Assembly: GCF_027580225.2 (NCBI RefSeq)
Contig: NC_073361.2
Coordinates: 33,621,501 to 33,685,500 of the forward strand
Direction: 5' to 3'
DNA length: 64,000 nucleotides
Source of the DNA: Misgurnus anguillicaudatus
Lineage: Eukaryota; Chordata; Actinopteri; Cypriniformes; Cobitidae
The position numbers and the translations under genes were made by a program. The stretch's first letter is position 1, and every line of letters begins with the position of its first letter. The notes under the pieces are model-generated. The model saw nothing but the letters and a program-made list of their open reading frames with translations, searched no databases and had not been told where the DNA came from. This document shows positions 50,008 to 62,000 of this stretch, in pieces.

Positions 50008-50342
50008 CCGTGCAAGGTTATAGATAGGTAAGCCCAACTTTTAGACATGCAATGTTCATAACATAAATGCTCACACAAAAATTAAAAGAAAGTAAAATAT
50101 TATTTGTTCTTTGAAGAGCCATCTCTTCTCTGTATTATTACATCTGTTTTTTGCATTCACAGAATTACTACAAAGTAGGTCCCTATAATTATTATATTGG
50201 TAATAAATACATGCACTGAGAATTACTTTTTAAAAGTTTTGACTGAAATGTCACATTCTTAATGATGTAATTGCTCATACAGTACTTTACCTTACCTAAT
50301 CGAACCCACAACCTTTGCAGCATCAGAATGCTTTGATGTAAT

Positions 50343-50551
50343 GGGTGGTTGCTACGGTGTTCCTGTGTGGTTGCTAAGGTCTTCTGAATGATTTAGGTTG
50401 TTGCTGTGTGATTACGTACAGATCATTGCATTAGCTGCACAAAAGGTCATGGGTTCAAACTCAGGGAACACACATACAGATACTAAAAAATACATAGTTT
50501 GTAATGCTCTGTAAGTCGTTTTGGATAAAAGTGAAATGCATGTAATCTGAG
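50343..50551 (+). mobile_element. SINE copy next to a minisatellite-family fragment
   Basis: 50415-50551 shows CATTGCATTAGCTGCACAAA, AGGTCATGGGTTCAAACTC (B-box area), GGGAACACACATACAGATAC and TGTAAGTCGTTTTGGATAAA, the full order of the cyprinid tRNA-derived SINE. Just upstream, 50343-50405 (GGTTGCTACGGTGTTCC, GGTTGCTAAGG) is the complement of the 43-bp minisatellite unit. A reverse-strand SINE-like head (CGAACCCACAACCTTTGCAG) is at 50285-50335. Confidence 0.72.
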
Positions 50552-52035
50552 TCTCTCTGCTATTCGTGCACTGATATATCGATGACAGTAAGATTAGATG
50601 TTATGATCAATAGCGCGCTGGTGAGATTCTTTATATGTTTGTTCAGCATCAGCGTTATCGTGCACACGCGTGTTTCCTGTCAGTGATGACATCACTCTGC
50701 AGCTTTTACTTTGATAGCTGGTAATTGTTTAGGAAACAATGATTCCCGAGTGTTAGAATGAGTGAGTCTGCCGATGGAAAGAGCGACGGGACAAATTGAG
50801 TTGAGAGAACCCTGTTACCATAACCCTGTTATTAAGTTTACAGGGAATAAGTTAATTTAGAGGAGCTCAGATGGCTGTAATGGAGACGCTTTGACGACTG
50901 TGAGATGCTAAAGTGGGATTTGGTGGCAGTGATTATTGTTATAGACGACTGGAATTATGTCATATGACAGCAGCGTCTGGAGGGAGAGACGGAGAGATTA
51001 ACAGAGACGTGCACCTTTAACAACAGACAAACGCTGACTACATCATTTTTTCTATTTGTATTAGACAGAAATGCATTTCAGCTATTGATCTTCACAGCTG
51101 TTTGTGATCTTTTGATGCTCTCTGAAGTGTTTGAAGTGTTGTTGTTTTAAAAAAAATCATTTGAAAGTGGAAAAGCCTGAATAAGTGAAAAGTTTTGTTT
51201 CATTTAGGGCCATTTTACACCTGGTCACTATATGTGTTTTCTCTGATCTGATTTGTTAAAACTGTTTCATTTACATTCCTCCACATAAATGCATCTTGGC
51301 AAAATTTATATTAATCCAATTTTCTATTCCCGCACAAAATGCAAATACACTTCATTACTTCGCATTAAAAACTTCCCAGCATGCAAAAACCAAAACATTG
51401 AAATGAAGGCTAACTGGGTCTATACCCAATATAGTCCGGCTATGAGTAACCCACTTCTACCCAAAATAACCTTGAATTTGGTTGCATGCCATTTTTGCCA
51501 AAATAATTTGAAGATGTATGATATTCCAGCATGTAAGCAAAGTCCACAGGTGTTCAGGTGTTTGCTTTCATTTGTTTTAAACGTATATGTAACGTCTATT
51601 CTTGGGCTATGGTAGACGTCTATTAGACTTTCACTGACAGCCCAAATTTAGCTTTGTTTTAGCCAAAATTGCTTCCTGACAATGTTTATGCAAGAAAAGG
51701 CAGCACTTAGTGTATATTGTACTGTATGTTGGACAGGGGACGCGCGTCTACCTACTCGGCATGAGCTGGAGCGCACAGTACAGAGCAGCCGCAGAATGAG
51801 ACGGCGCAATGATTTACCGGTCCATGATGGGGGAAACGATTCACAAAACTCTCTCTTAAAGTTTTATTTCTTTGTTTAATATCATTCGAGATTGTCATTG
51901 GACTATTTTAATGGTTTTTGAAATCTTTTTTACTCATAAAGCAATAGGTGTGTCGTCTTACTTGCGAGTGGCGTGCTTACATTTGGAAGGAGTAAAGCAT
52001 TGACCTATGTGGCTTCATTAACCAGATGTATTTAC

Positions 52036-53114
52036 TAGGGGTGTAACAATACATGGATATGGATCCATGCATCAAATACATTTCTAACGATACAATGCAT
52101 CAATGCCACACATAAAATATCGATATGAGGTACCTTTATTTTGACAATTTCTGCTTCCTCATTCCTTGACATAACTTCCATCTACCCATTCACACCAAAG
52201 CGCTCATTTTCATTTATTTTCATGTGTTTGTGTCAGCAAATAAATGCAATGCAGTAACAAAGCGGTTGTAGCAGCGAAAAGTTGTGACTGCTATCAGACG
52301 CAAATCGTGTGTTTGGAAATATTTTGTATTTGGAAAATGGATTGGACAAACAGATTGGCAGAAAACCTTTGTCAGCAGCATCTGAAACACTACACTGCAA
52401 CAAATGATTTTCAAGAAAAAATGTTCTTAGTATTTTTGTCTTCTTTTCAGTAAAAATATCTAAAAATTCTTAAATTAAGATGCTTTTTCTTGATGAGCAA
52501 AATGACCCAAGAAGATAAAGTAATAAACAAAATAAACATTAAGAAAAATGTTCAAGATTTTTTTACCCCATTGGCAGATTTATTTGCTTGTTTTATGCAC
52601 AAAATCAATTAAATTTGATATTTTTGGTCTAAAAACTAGACTTATTTTCCTGGGTCATTTTGCTCATGAAGAAAAAGCAACTTAAATTAAGAATTTTTAG
52701 ATATTTTTACTGAAAACAAGACAAAAATACTAAGACTTTTTGTCTTGAAAATCATTTTTTGCAGTGTAAAGACTTTGACTGTTGCCATCATAAGCTTGAT
52801 TTTATCTGACATTTTTTCCCTCATTATTTATTTAAAATTATTTTAAAAAGTTAATATTTTTGTTGTAAATGTCCCAATTGGGACAGAGATTGTGCCATTT
52901 TTAAAGGGTTTAATTAAACGTTCATGTTATATATTTTGCGTGCATTTATGAGTTATAAAACATGTAAACTTGTAATATTAAATTATCGATAAATTAATCG
53001 AATCGAATCATGTGTGCATCAAAGAAATGTTTGATGTATTGGCAAATATCAGATTGCTGGCGGAGATGATCAATACTGTATCGTATCTCAATGAACTGCC
53101 AATTTACACCCCTA
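52036..53114. mobile_element. Element with TAGGGGTGTAAC ends holding a fold-back repeat
   Basis: TAGGGGTGTAACAATAC at the left and TTTACACCCCTAG at the right are inverted complements; motifs with ATCGATA/TATCGAT near both ends fit one family. The fold-back element at 52392-52767 is inserted in it. Confidence 0.72.
52392..52767. mobile_element. Complete fold-back element, ACACTGCAAxAAATGATTTTC ends
   Basis: ACACTGCAACAAATGATTTT at the left and AAAATCATTTTTTGCAGTGT at the right are inverted complements, and the symmetry continues inward through ATATCTAAAAATTCTTAA and GAGCAAAATGACCCAAG. This copy defines the ends of the family also found at 170-436 and after 61093. Confidence 0.85.
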
Positions 53115-53478
53115 GTATTTACACAGGCCATCTACTAAAGGGATGTAAATCCATCTCGAAAACTTTTCGGAGGATATTTACACTGGGTCTTTTTACGATA
53201 AGATAGCTACCTGATCAGAGAAAATGCATGAAGTGACTACGTGTATAAAGTTTATCTGTAAATCAATAATCTATTCATGAAGCAATTCATACTTGATCTA
53301 TGACAGATCTATCATCAACTTCGCATTTATAGGTTTAAAGCATTTCAAATGTGTTAAATGTATAAAGGTTTTTGTAAACATGCTGTATGATCTGTATTGT
53401 GAAACATGACTTTTAATCTTTAAACCTGATTTTCTGAAGATTCATCTTCTCAATCTCTCTGAATTGTTTGTCTTTCAG

Positions 53479-53633
53479 TGTGCATACGGCGGTTTCGGTG
53501 CTGTGACATTAACACATCTGAAGGTTTGGGACGAGCGTGGTGGCGTCTGAGGAAGACGTGTTATCAGATCGTGGAGCACAGCTGGTTTGAGACCTTCATC
53601 ATCTTCATGATCCTCCTCAGCAGTGGAGCTCTG
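53479..53633 (+). CDS. scn5a: Sodium channel alpha subunit, pre-domain III and DIII S1 exon
   Basis: Enters in phase 1 (joining G to TG for Val) and leaves in phase 0; about 52 residues with acceptor tctttcag and donor gtgagc. [15 protein letters not shown] is the conserved Cys-rich pre-domain III segment, [20 protein letters not shown] precedes S1, and [13 protein letters not shown] is the first part of transmembrane S1. The wording [20 protein letters not shown] is identical to Nav1.5 over this stretch as I recall it. Confidence 0.98.
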
Positions 53634-56623
53634 GTGAGCTTCAGTCTCAGACAGTTCCTTTGAGTTGCTTGTGTTTAAAGATAAATAATGGTGAATAAAT
53701 GATGACAGAGTTTTAATCTGTAGGTTTTTTACCCTGTATGGTTGTGATGTTAGTAACGCTGTTCACCGGTGGGTTGAGATATTCACTGCAGTAGTTTCAG
53801 TCTTTGGACTGGTTGCTTTAAGACTTAGGCTGTAGTCATGTCCGGCTCTTCATCTGCTTGCTTCAGTGAACTGGTCACAGCTTTATCCACATTGACCTCA
53901 CACCCCGCAAAGAAACTGACTTGAGAACAGTGTGCAGAATGTGACGGTGTGTTTCCTGCTGATGTCCTGAGGTGGTCATGCGACCCACTGGTCATCTCCT
54001 GTCCTGCCAACACGCAGCCATCTACTGACACTAATCTACATCAGCACGTGCCACAGACCATTAGTCGTGTTGTGAGATAATCATCTTCAGTTTCCTCTTT
54101 ATTAATAAAGCACCATCCTGTTTGATTTATAGCTTTTTAACATTCCTTGAGGTTCAAGTTTGTTTACTTTACTGAAGAAAAAACTGATACAATCAGCCTA
54201 ATCTGGTTGGCTGGTTTTACCAGCTGGTTAAGCTGGTACTAGCAGGCTGGTTTTAGACCACTTTTTAGCTAACTTTTTTGACCAGGCTGAAAGACCAGAT
54301 ACTTATATCTTAAGCCAAGCTTGCAGCCTTGTCAAGTTGGTTTAAGCAGGTGAGTTGGCTGGTATTCCAGCCTGGTTTTAGCTGTGTAAGCTGGTAGAAG
54401 AGGCTGGTTTTAGAGGGGTTTTAGCCACTTTTTTAGCTGGTCTAAGCTGGTCAGGTGAGGAGACCAGCTGACCCACCAGCTTGACCAGGCTGAAAGACCA
54501 GATGCTTTCATCTTAAACCAGCTAAGACCAGCAAACTAGCTTAGCCAAGCTGGCCAAGCTTGCAGCCTGGTTTTAGCTGGTTTAACAAGCTGGCTTTAGA
54601 GGGGTTTTAGCCAGCTTTCTTAGCTGGTCTTAGCTGGTCAGGTGGGGAGACCAGCTGACCCACCAGCTTGACCAAGCTGGAAGACGAGATACTTACATCA
54701 GCTAGGACCAGCCAACCAGTTTAGCCAAGCTGGCCAAGCTTGCAGCCTGGTCAAGTTGGTTTAAGCTGCTGTGTTGGCTAGTCTTCCAGCCTGGTTTTAG
54801 ATGGTTAAGCTGGTAGAACAGGCTGGTTATAGAAGGATTTTAGCTACTTTTTAGCTTGTCTAAGCAGGTCAGGTGAGGAGACCAGCTGACCCACCAGCTT
54901 GACCAAGCTGGAAGACGAGATACTTACACCAGCTAGGACCAGCCAACCAGTTTAGCCAAGCTGGCCAAGCATGCAGCCTGGTCAAGTTGGTTTAAGCTGC
55001 TGTGTTGGCTAGTCTTCCAGCCTGGTTTTAGATGGTTAAGCTGGTAGAACAGGCTGGTTTTAGAAGGATTTTAGCTACTTTTTAGCTGGTCTAAGCAGGT
55101 CAGGTGAGGAGACCAGCTGACCCATCAGCTTGACCAGGCTGGAAGACCAGATACTTCCATTTTAAACCAGCTAGGACCAGCCAACCAGTTTAGCCAAGCT
55201 GGCCAAGCTTGCAGCCTGGTCAAGTTGGTTTAAGCTGCTGTGTTGGCTAGTCTTCCAGCCTGGTTTTAGATGGTTAAGCTGGTAGAACAGGCTGGTTTGG
55301 GTTTTAGCCTCTTTTTTAGCTGGTCTTAACTGGTCAGGTGGAGAGACCAGATGACCCACCAGCTAAAACCAGCTGACCCACCAGGCTGTAAGACCAGATA
55401 CTTTCATCTTAAACCAGCTTATCCTTGTCAAGTTGTTTTAAGCTGTGGGTCAGCTGGTCTTCCAACCTGACCAGCTAAGACCAGCTAAAAAGTGTCCAAA
55501 AAAACCAGCCTGCTACACTAGCTCAACCAACTACAGTAAAATCAGGCTGGGAGACCAGCTAAAAACAGGCAAACAGCTAAGGCTGGTTTTAACTGGTCTT
55601 TTTTGTAGGGTAGCAATGACATAATATCATTACATTATTTTAAGTAATATCATACTCTGTAACACTTTATACTTTTATAAATGAGTCCTTATCAAATGGC
55701 TTGTATATATTTTTCATTATATAAAGTAAGTAACATACATTGTTATACAGAAGTCACCATAAGTTCATAAATAAAAGTCTTTGAGACAAAGCAAGTTTAT
55801 GATCTTTATGGTCAAAGATAATAAAGACCAAACATTTACTTGTAAACTAAAATGCAAGGAAAGTCAGATTTGGTTTTGATGGTTCATTTAAAGTGTCACG
55901 GCCAGTTCTGTCTATGTAAGATTTTTCCTGACACAGCCACGAGAAACAATAAAACCAGAACAAAACCTTCATCATGTCCTCGCTGTATGCTATTATATAA
56001 CACTGTACAAGATCAGAGGCCTGTGTGGTGTACAGAGATATCTGACTCACAGTATGGGTCTAATGTCAGTGTTCTGCCCGGGTGCCAGGTGTGCACCCGA
56101 CCGGCTGGTATTTTAGTGGCATTTACCCGCAGTTTCAGCGAGCAGCTGCTCTTTCAGACCGCCGTTTGAATGATTACTCATGAAAACATAAGCAGAAAAT
56201 GAAAAACAGCAGCGTCTGCAGAAACCTGCGGTGGACACAGATGTTGTCTGCACGTATGTACTGCTGGTGAAACTGCTCAGACGTACACTCTGAAAACTTC
56301 TGCCGTCATTTATTCACCTTCAAACACTTTCTTTCCTCTGTGGAAGCCAAAAATGTTTCATGTTGTTAATGTTCTCGATGGGAATTTATTTACGCAGCTG
56401 AGCTCCAAAAATTACAAAAGAACCATAAAGGATCATTAAAGTCTGTATGATTTATGCTCTTCTACAGTCCAAAAATATGGTGAATGTTTTGGTACAGCGC
56501 TTGGTTGCTCATTTATATTTTGATGTTTTGTCTCATGACGCAGTACTTAGTTACGTTCTCATACACAAAATATAAGATGTATACAGTACCAGATAAATCT
56601 TGTGTTTGTTTTTCTGATGAAAG
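53634..56623 (+). other. Intron with a palindromic CTGGT repeat array
   Basis: Positions 53634-54200 and 55620-56620 have no gene that I can see. The centre, 54208-55605, is a degenerate tandem array described separately. The acceptor ctgatgaaag lacks a strong pyrimidine tract, although T-rich sequence lies 10-25 nt upstream. Confidence 0.75.
54208..55605. repeat. AGCTGGT/ACCAGCT array with about 231-bp higher-order unit
   Basis: The short motifs AGCTGGT, ACCAGCT, AAGCTGGCCAAGCT and CAGCCTGGT recur dozens of times in both orientations. At a larger scale, the block GACCAGCTGACCCACCAGC recurs at about 54472, 54649, 54880, 55111 and 55345, that is with spacings of about 177, 231, 231 and 234 nt. 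The edges are more diverged than the middle. Confidence 0.88.
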
Positions 56624-56797
56624 GCGTTCGAAGACATTTACATTGAACAGAGGAAAGTCGTAAAAGTGGTGCTGGAATACGCGGATAAAATCTTCACCTA
56701 CATCTTCATCTTGGAAATGGGTTTAAAGTGGATCGCTTACGGCTTCAGGAAATATTTCACCAACTACTGGTGCTGGCTGGACTTTCTGATCGTGGAT
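56624..56797 (+). CDS. scn5a: Sodium channel alpha subunit, domain III S1-S3 exon
   Basis: Fifty-eight codons, phase 0 at both ends, donor gtaagt. [11 protein letters not shown] ends S1 and the S1-S2 loop; [20 protein letters not shown] is S2 with its conserved acidic residues; [20 protein letters not shown] leads to FLIVD, the start of S3 with the conserved Asp. The next codon must be Val-Ser in either of the two following alternative exons, both of which start with GTC/GTG TC in phase 0. Confidence 0.98.
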
Positions 56798-57234
56798 GTA
56801 AGTACATCACTTCACTTTCCTAATGTGCAGAGGAACAAAAATGATATTTTACAGCATTAAAATCTCAGAAAATGATGACTTTCAATTTTTATATAAGATA
56901 TAATATATGTATGATATATTTTTATTATGATGTTTTTATGAGTAATTGTGAAAGATGATCGATTGATATTGGTCACAGTAAAGAAGATTTACATTTATAA
57001 AGCTCTTAACATTTTACGGAATGGTGTTTTAGTGCATTTCCAGCAAATATGGGAAAAACTAATGGTTTTAATTAGGTATAGGTTCAGTGTAACGTGGTTA
57101 GTGTAAATTGTCACATGACCGGAGTGCTTCCTGTTTGCAGTATCACAAGGTGATGGCTGCCTCAAACTCTAAAAAAACATACAAAACATACAAAAAAATT
57201 TTACATATTATCTTTAAGGTCTCTAGTATATTAT

Positions 57235-57418
57235 GCTTAATCGCGATTGATTGCATACAAAATAAGTTTGTTTTTGCACAGTATATGTGCGCACTGTGTG
57301 TAACTATTTTGAATACACATGCATGTATGTATTTAAGAAACATATATATATTTATATATATTATGCAAACAAAAAAAAATGTGTATGCGATTTATCGCGA
57401 TTAATCATTTGACAGCCC
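57235..57418. mobile_element. Small diverged AATCGCGATTAATC-type element
   Basis: TTAATCGCGATTGATTGCAT at the left is matched by TTATCGCGATTAATCATTTG and ACAGCCCT at the right. Shorter and more diverged than the 4614, 25499 and 29324 copies. Confidence 0.65.
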
Positions 57419-59775
57419 TTATTTATATATGAACTCACAATTATTCAGTTTTTCTTTAGGGTGGTGGAATGAATAAACAAAAGTGACCGGTAAAATAATA
57501 CAGTGCTTACAATTTACAGTGCTATACAATTGTTCAAAGTACAGTAGTTCACTACATTATCCCACCGACCATAAAACTGAATTTTTCATAGAAAATTTAA
57601 ATTCAAGGTTAATTACACATGGCTTGGATATTTTCATGTCTATGAAAAATGTGAGATGAAATGATCTAATAATAATTGTCGTGTTATTTACAAAGGCTTA
57701 TTTTTGAGACTTTAAAATGGCAAACAGGGAAAAATATACAACTCAAGACTTACATGATATCCAGCTAGCCAACTCCGTTTGCCATGAGAAGTGGTGGAGC
57801 ACAGACTGCCATCATTTGACTCTGTTGGACGATCTTGTCCAAGCTTCTTAATCCTTTATTTACTCATCAATTAAATACCTTGTATAGGGTGATTTTGAAG
57901 GAAAAAATCATATTTTCCTTCATCTCAAGATATGTCACTTGCTTTTACTGATCAGTACTGTAGCTATCACTCAGTTAACACAGCAATCTGCAACGCAATA
58001 ATGAGACTCTAAAGAACGGTCCAATCACAGGAGGTAAAAAACATTAAAAACAATATTGATTCGCTTACAACGTAAGTGGGAGGATTTGGGGCGCACAGTC
58101 CTGCACCCCAGGGCGGATCCGAAACCAGCCAATTAGAGCTCAACCTCAGGTCACATGTTTTTACCCTTTTTACTGACCTACATAGACACTCATTAGGGGT
58201 GCGCTCCAGACACACAAACATGACACACACACAACAAACTCAGTTTTGATTTTAAATTTTTTTAAATAAATTATAACATGACTAACAGTGAAATAGTACA
58301 ACTAAACGATTTTTATTTGTATTAATTTGCACTATATATTTAACTTTTTGATAACATGTTAAAGTAGCTTTCCTCTCTGGCCAACTTTAGGGTGGTGGCC
58401 AGCCCCCACTGTTTCTAGCAATAGACAACAATACATTGAAAAAATCTTTAGGATATTAAGCAAGTAAGTTCCTTTAAAGAGCCAGTAAGATGCCAATTTT
58501 AAGCGTCCTATCACTGTTTATAAGTCCCGGACAACAGATTTAAATGCATGCAAGGTCAAAAAACACTGTCATTTTCTCTAAATATACATTTAAAATTACA
58601 CAATTTCTCAGAGATCCCCAAACGATTCGTGTGAAGGCGTTCAACGACTCAGTCTGCCTAAACCCCACCTTTCAGTAGCCTACTCTGCTATGATTGGTCA
58701 ACTGACAGAGTCTCTGCACAGACCACAGATCAGTGGCACAGACCAACAATAGTGCAACATGTATTGACCTAGTGCTAACATGATTTACTGAGAAAATCTT
58801 TCATTGCCAAACATCTAGTAAGTCAATCCCTCCGTGAAAAGTAATTTTAACCACTGATTCTTCACAGCCAAACGTTTAGTATATCCCTCCTTGAAAAAGT
58901 CATTTTAACCACAGATTCTTCATATATCTTCATCCTTTTGGTAGTGAAAACAATCTGAAAACACAGCATGATATGATGTTCACACACTAACTAGCTGTGG
59001 GCAGGTCATAGTTTTTATTTTTTCCCGCGGGCAAGGCGGAGATTATTACACAGATTAAGTGTGACGTGGATAAAGTCAGGCAGGAGATTTAATCCATATG
59101 ACGACTTGTTACAGTTATTCATAGTCGACTCCCTACTTTAGAAGCCAATACCTTTATTAATCTTGCACTTTTTGGTTCAACTACTTTGCACATTGTTTAC
59201 ATTGATGGACAGCTACATGACACACTGCAAAACACTGTAAATATAGCAAAACTTTGGAAGCAGTTGCTAAGGACTTCATTTGGTCAATTTTAAAGATGGT
59301 TTTCTCAATATTTAGATATTTGCAACCTAACAAACCAAACATCAATTGAAAGCTTATTTCAGCTTTCTAAATTTCAAAACATTGACCCTTATGACTGTTT
59401 TTTAGTCCAGGGTCACATATAGCTGTAAGTTACTTTAGGTAAAAGTCTCTGTCAAATGCATGACTTTAAACCTTAGATTTATTTATTATTGTGATGTAGC
59501 TATGTAGGGTGTAACCCAGCAAACATGAGAAGGTCAGTGCTGTATTGTGATATTAAAATATTGATCAAATGTTGATAATTAAATAATTCATCCTTTACTT
59601 CCTGATTTGTTACCACCAACCAAACCCAAAACATATCTCCATCCCGATGTTCTCAACAACAATTATTAGCACATGAGGTTTGTGTTGAACCCTCAACGTG
59701 AGTCATGAGTTAGAGCTTTTATAACATCTGAGATCACCCCAAATCTTTTGCACCCCAAATCTTTTGCAATAAGTA

Positions 59776-60174
59776 TTAAAGGTGCAATGTGTAAATTTTA
59801 GGAGAATCTATTAACAGAAATGCCATATAATATACATAATGGTGCTTTCAGTGGTGTATAAAGACTTTACATAATATACTGTATTGTTTTTATTATCTTA
59901 GAATGAGCCGTTTTTATCTACACACACCGCAGGTCCCCTTACATGGAAGTCGCCATTTTGTGCCACCATGTTTCTACAGTAGCCCTTAATGGACAAATTA
60001 CTCTACAGAGGGTGTTTTGTCACTACATTGTCTCAAATGATGTTTGTCATGTGACAGCTACTGTAGCTTTTCTACGTGTTTTGAAAGGAAGGGTTGTGCG
60101 GTGGACTGTGCCGTTGGGTGCAGTCGGCAACCTCACAACTAGATGCCGCTAAAATTTACACGATGCACCTTTAA
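59776..60174. mobile_element. TTAA-bounded MITE, 399 bp, close to alternative exon
   Basis: Left end TTAAAGGTGCAATGTGTAAA and, on the complement, TTAAAGGTGCATCGTGTAAA are clean inverted repeats bounded by TTAA, a piggyBac-type signature. It ends 136 nt before the first alternative voltage-sensor exon. Confidence 0.85.
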
Positions 60175-60310
60175 AATACATTTAAATTTTGCCTTATTAA
60201 GTGCAAAAAGCACAGTCACCACATTGTTGACCAAACTCATCACGTTTGATTGTGTTAGGGTTAAATAAGTGTCTGGTGTAACTAAAGCAACTATAATTTA
60301 ATTCACACAG

Positions 60311-60433
60311 GTCTCAGTGTTTGGTCTGGTGGCGCATGCGCTCGATTATGACCAAATCGGTACCATGCGGGTTCTAAGGACACTGCGGGCTCTGCGACCT
60401 CTCCGAGCTGTGTCCCGCTTTGCTGGGATGAGG
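60311..60433 (+). CDS. scn5a: Sodium channel alpha subunit, domain III S3-S4 exon, alternative copy 1
   Basis: Forty-one codons, phase 0 at both ends, acceptor attcacacag and donor gtaaga, no stop. It codes for the second half of S3 ([17 protein letters not shown]), a short S3-S4 loop, and S4 ([19 protein letters not shown]), with all gating arginines at three-residue spacing. The outermost charge is Arg where copy 2 has Lys. It shares 25 of 41 residues with copy 2 but differs in most of the S3b/loop and at E-to-A in SRFAGMR. The acceptor tract is weak in pyrimidines. Tandem domain III S3-S4 exons are known in SCN8A (exons 18N/18A, where 18N has a stop) and insect para (k/l). It could be a fetal- or tissue-specific exon; a decayed pseudo-exon is less likely since it is fully open. 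Confidence 0.88.
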
Positions 60434-60810
60434 GTAAGACCCGCTCCGACCTGGGCCCGTCACCGCCTTGCGCCTTTTAAGTGCACTCGATAGACGAGTT
60501 GAAGCTGCGCTCTGAACAACCTTTTCATTCTTTACCAGGTCAAGAGTGGGGGATAAAACCAGCCCATGTTATTTAAACACAAAACTAACCACTAACACAT
60601 GTCAAGCCTTCTGCAGGATCCATCGGATCACTGGAACTGGGTTTCCCAGAAAACAACTAATAATCCTCTTCTTCCTCTTAGGAGAGAAGCGGCTCAATCC
60701 TTCTTTCTAAAAGTTTGTTCTGCAGGTACAGATGGAGCTCGTGACTGTTATTTGTCTCCTAATGCTGCATTTATATCTTCTCTTTCTTCTGGACTTTGTG
60801 TCATTCGTAG
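60434..60810 (+). promoter_or_regulatory. Intron between the two alternative voltage-sensor exons
   Basis: 377 nt. It starts gtaaga. The last 45 nt before the acceptor of copy 2 include TATATCTTCTCTTTCTTCTG, a dense set of UCUU-type motifs matching known PTB-binding words, ending in cattcgtag. No other element is seen. Confidence 0.6.

Positions 60811-62000
<1,190 letters not shown>

Larger units (their letters stand above)
46709..53478 (+). other. Intron before domain III
   Basis: Includes a repeat starting TTAAGGGCACCTATTATGGA near 47508 (to about 47930), SINE pieces near 48715 and 50285-50551, an inverted-repeat half copy (48843-49190), a CCGGAAAATACGG-ended repeat (to about 50007) and the nested element 52036-53114. 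I see no gene in 46720-47500, 47940-48700, 50560-52030 or 53120-53470. The acceptor is tctttcag. Confidence 0.7.
56798..60310 (+). other. Intron upstream of the alternative voltage-sensor exons
   Basis: Contains a diverged AATCGCGATTAATC element (57235-57418), a dispersed repeat near 58481-58720 (AAAGAGCCAGTAAGATGCCA), and the TTAA MITE at 59776-60174. I see no gene in 57420-59770. The last 60 nt before the acceptor (TTAATTCACACAG) are poor in pyrimidines. Confidence 0.75.

Noticed and set aside
51289..51615. 108-codon open frame on the + strand
   Set aside because: No recognisable domain, no suitable splice context, A/T-rich intron sequence.
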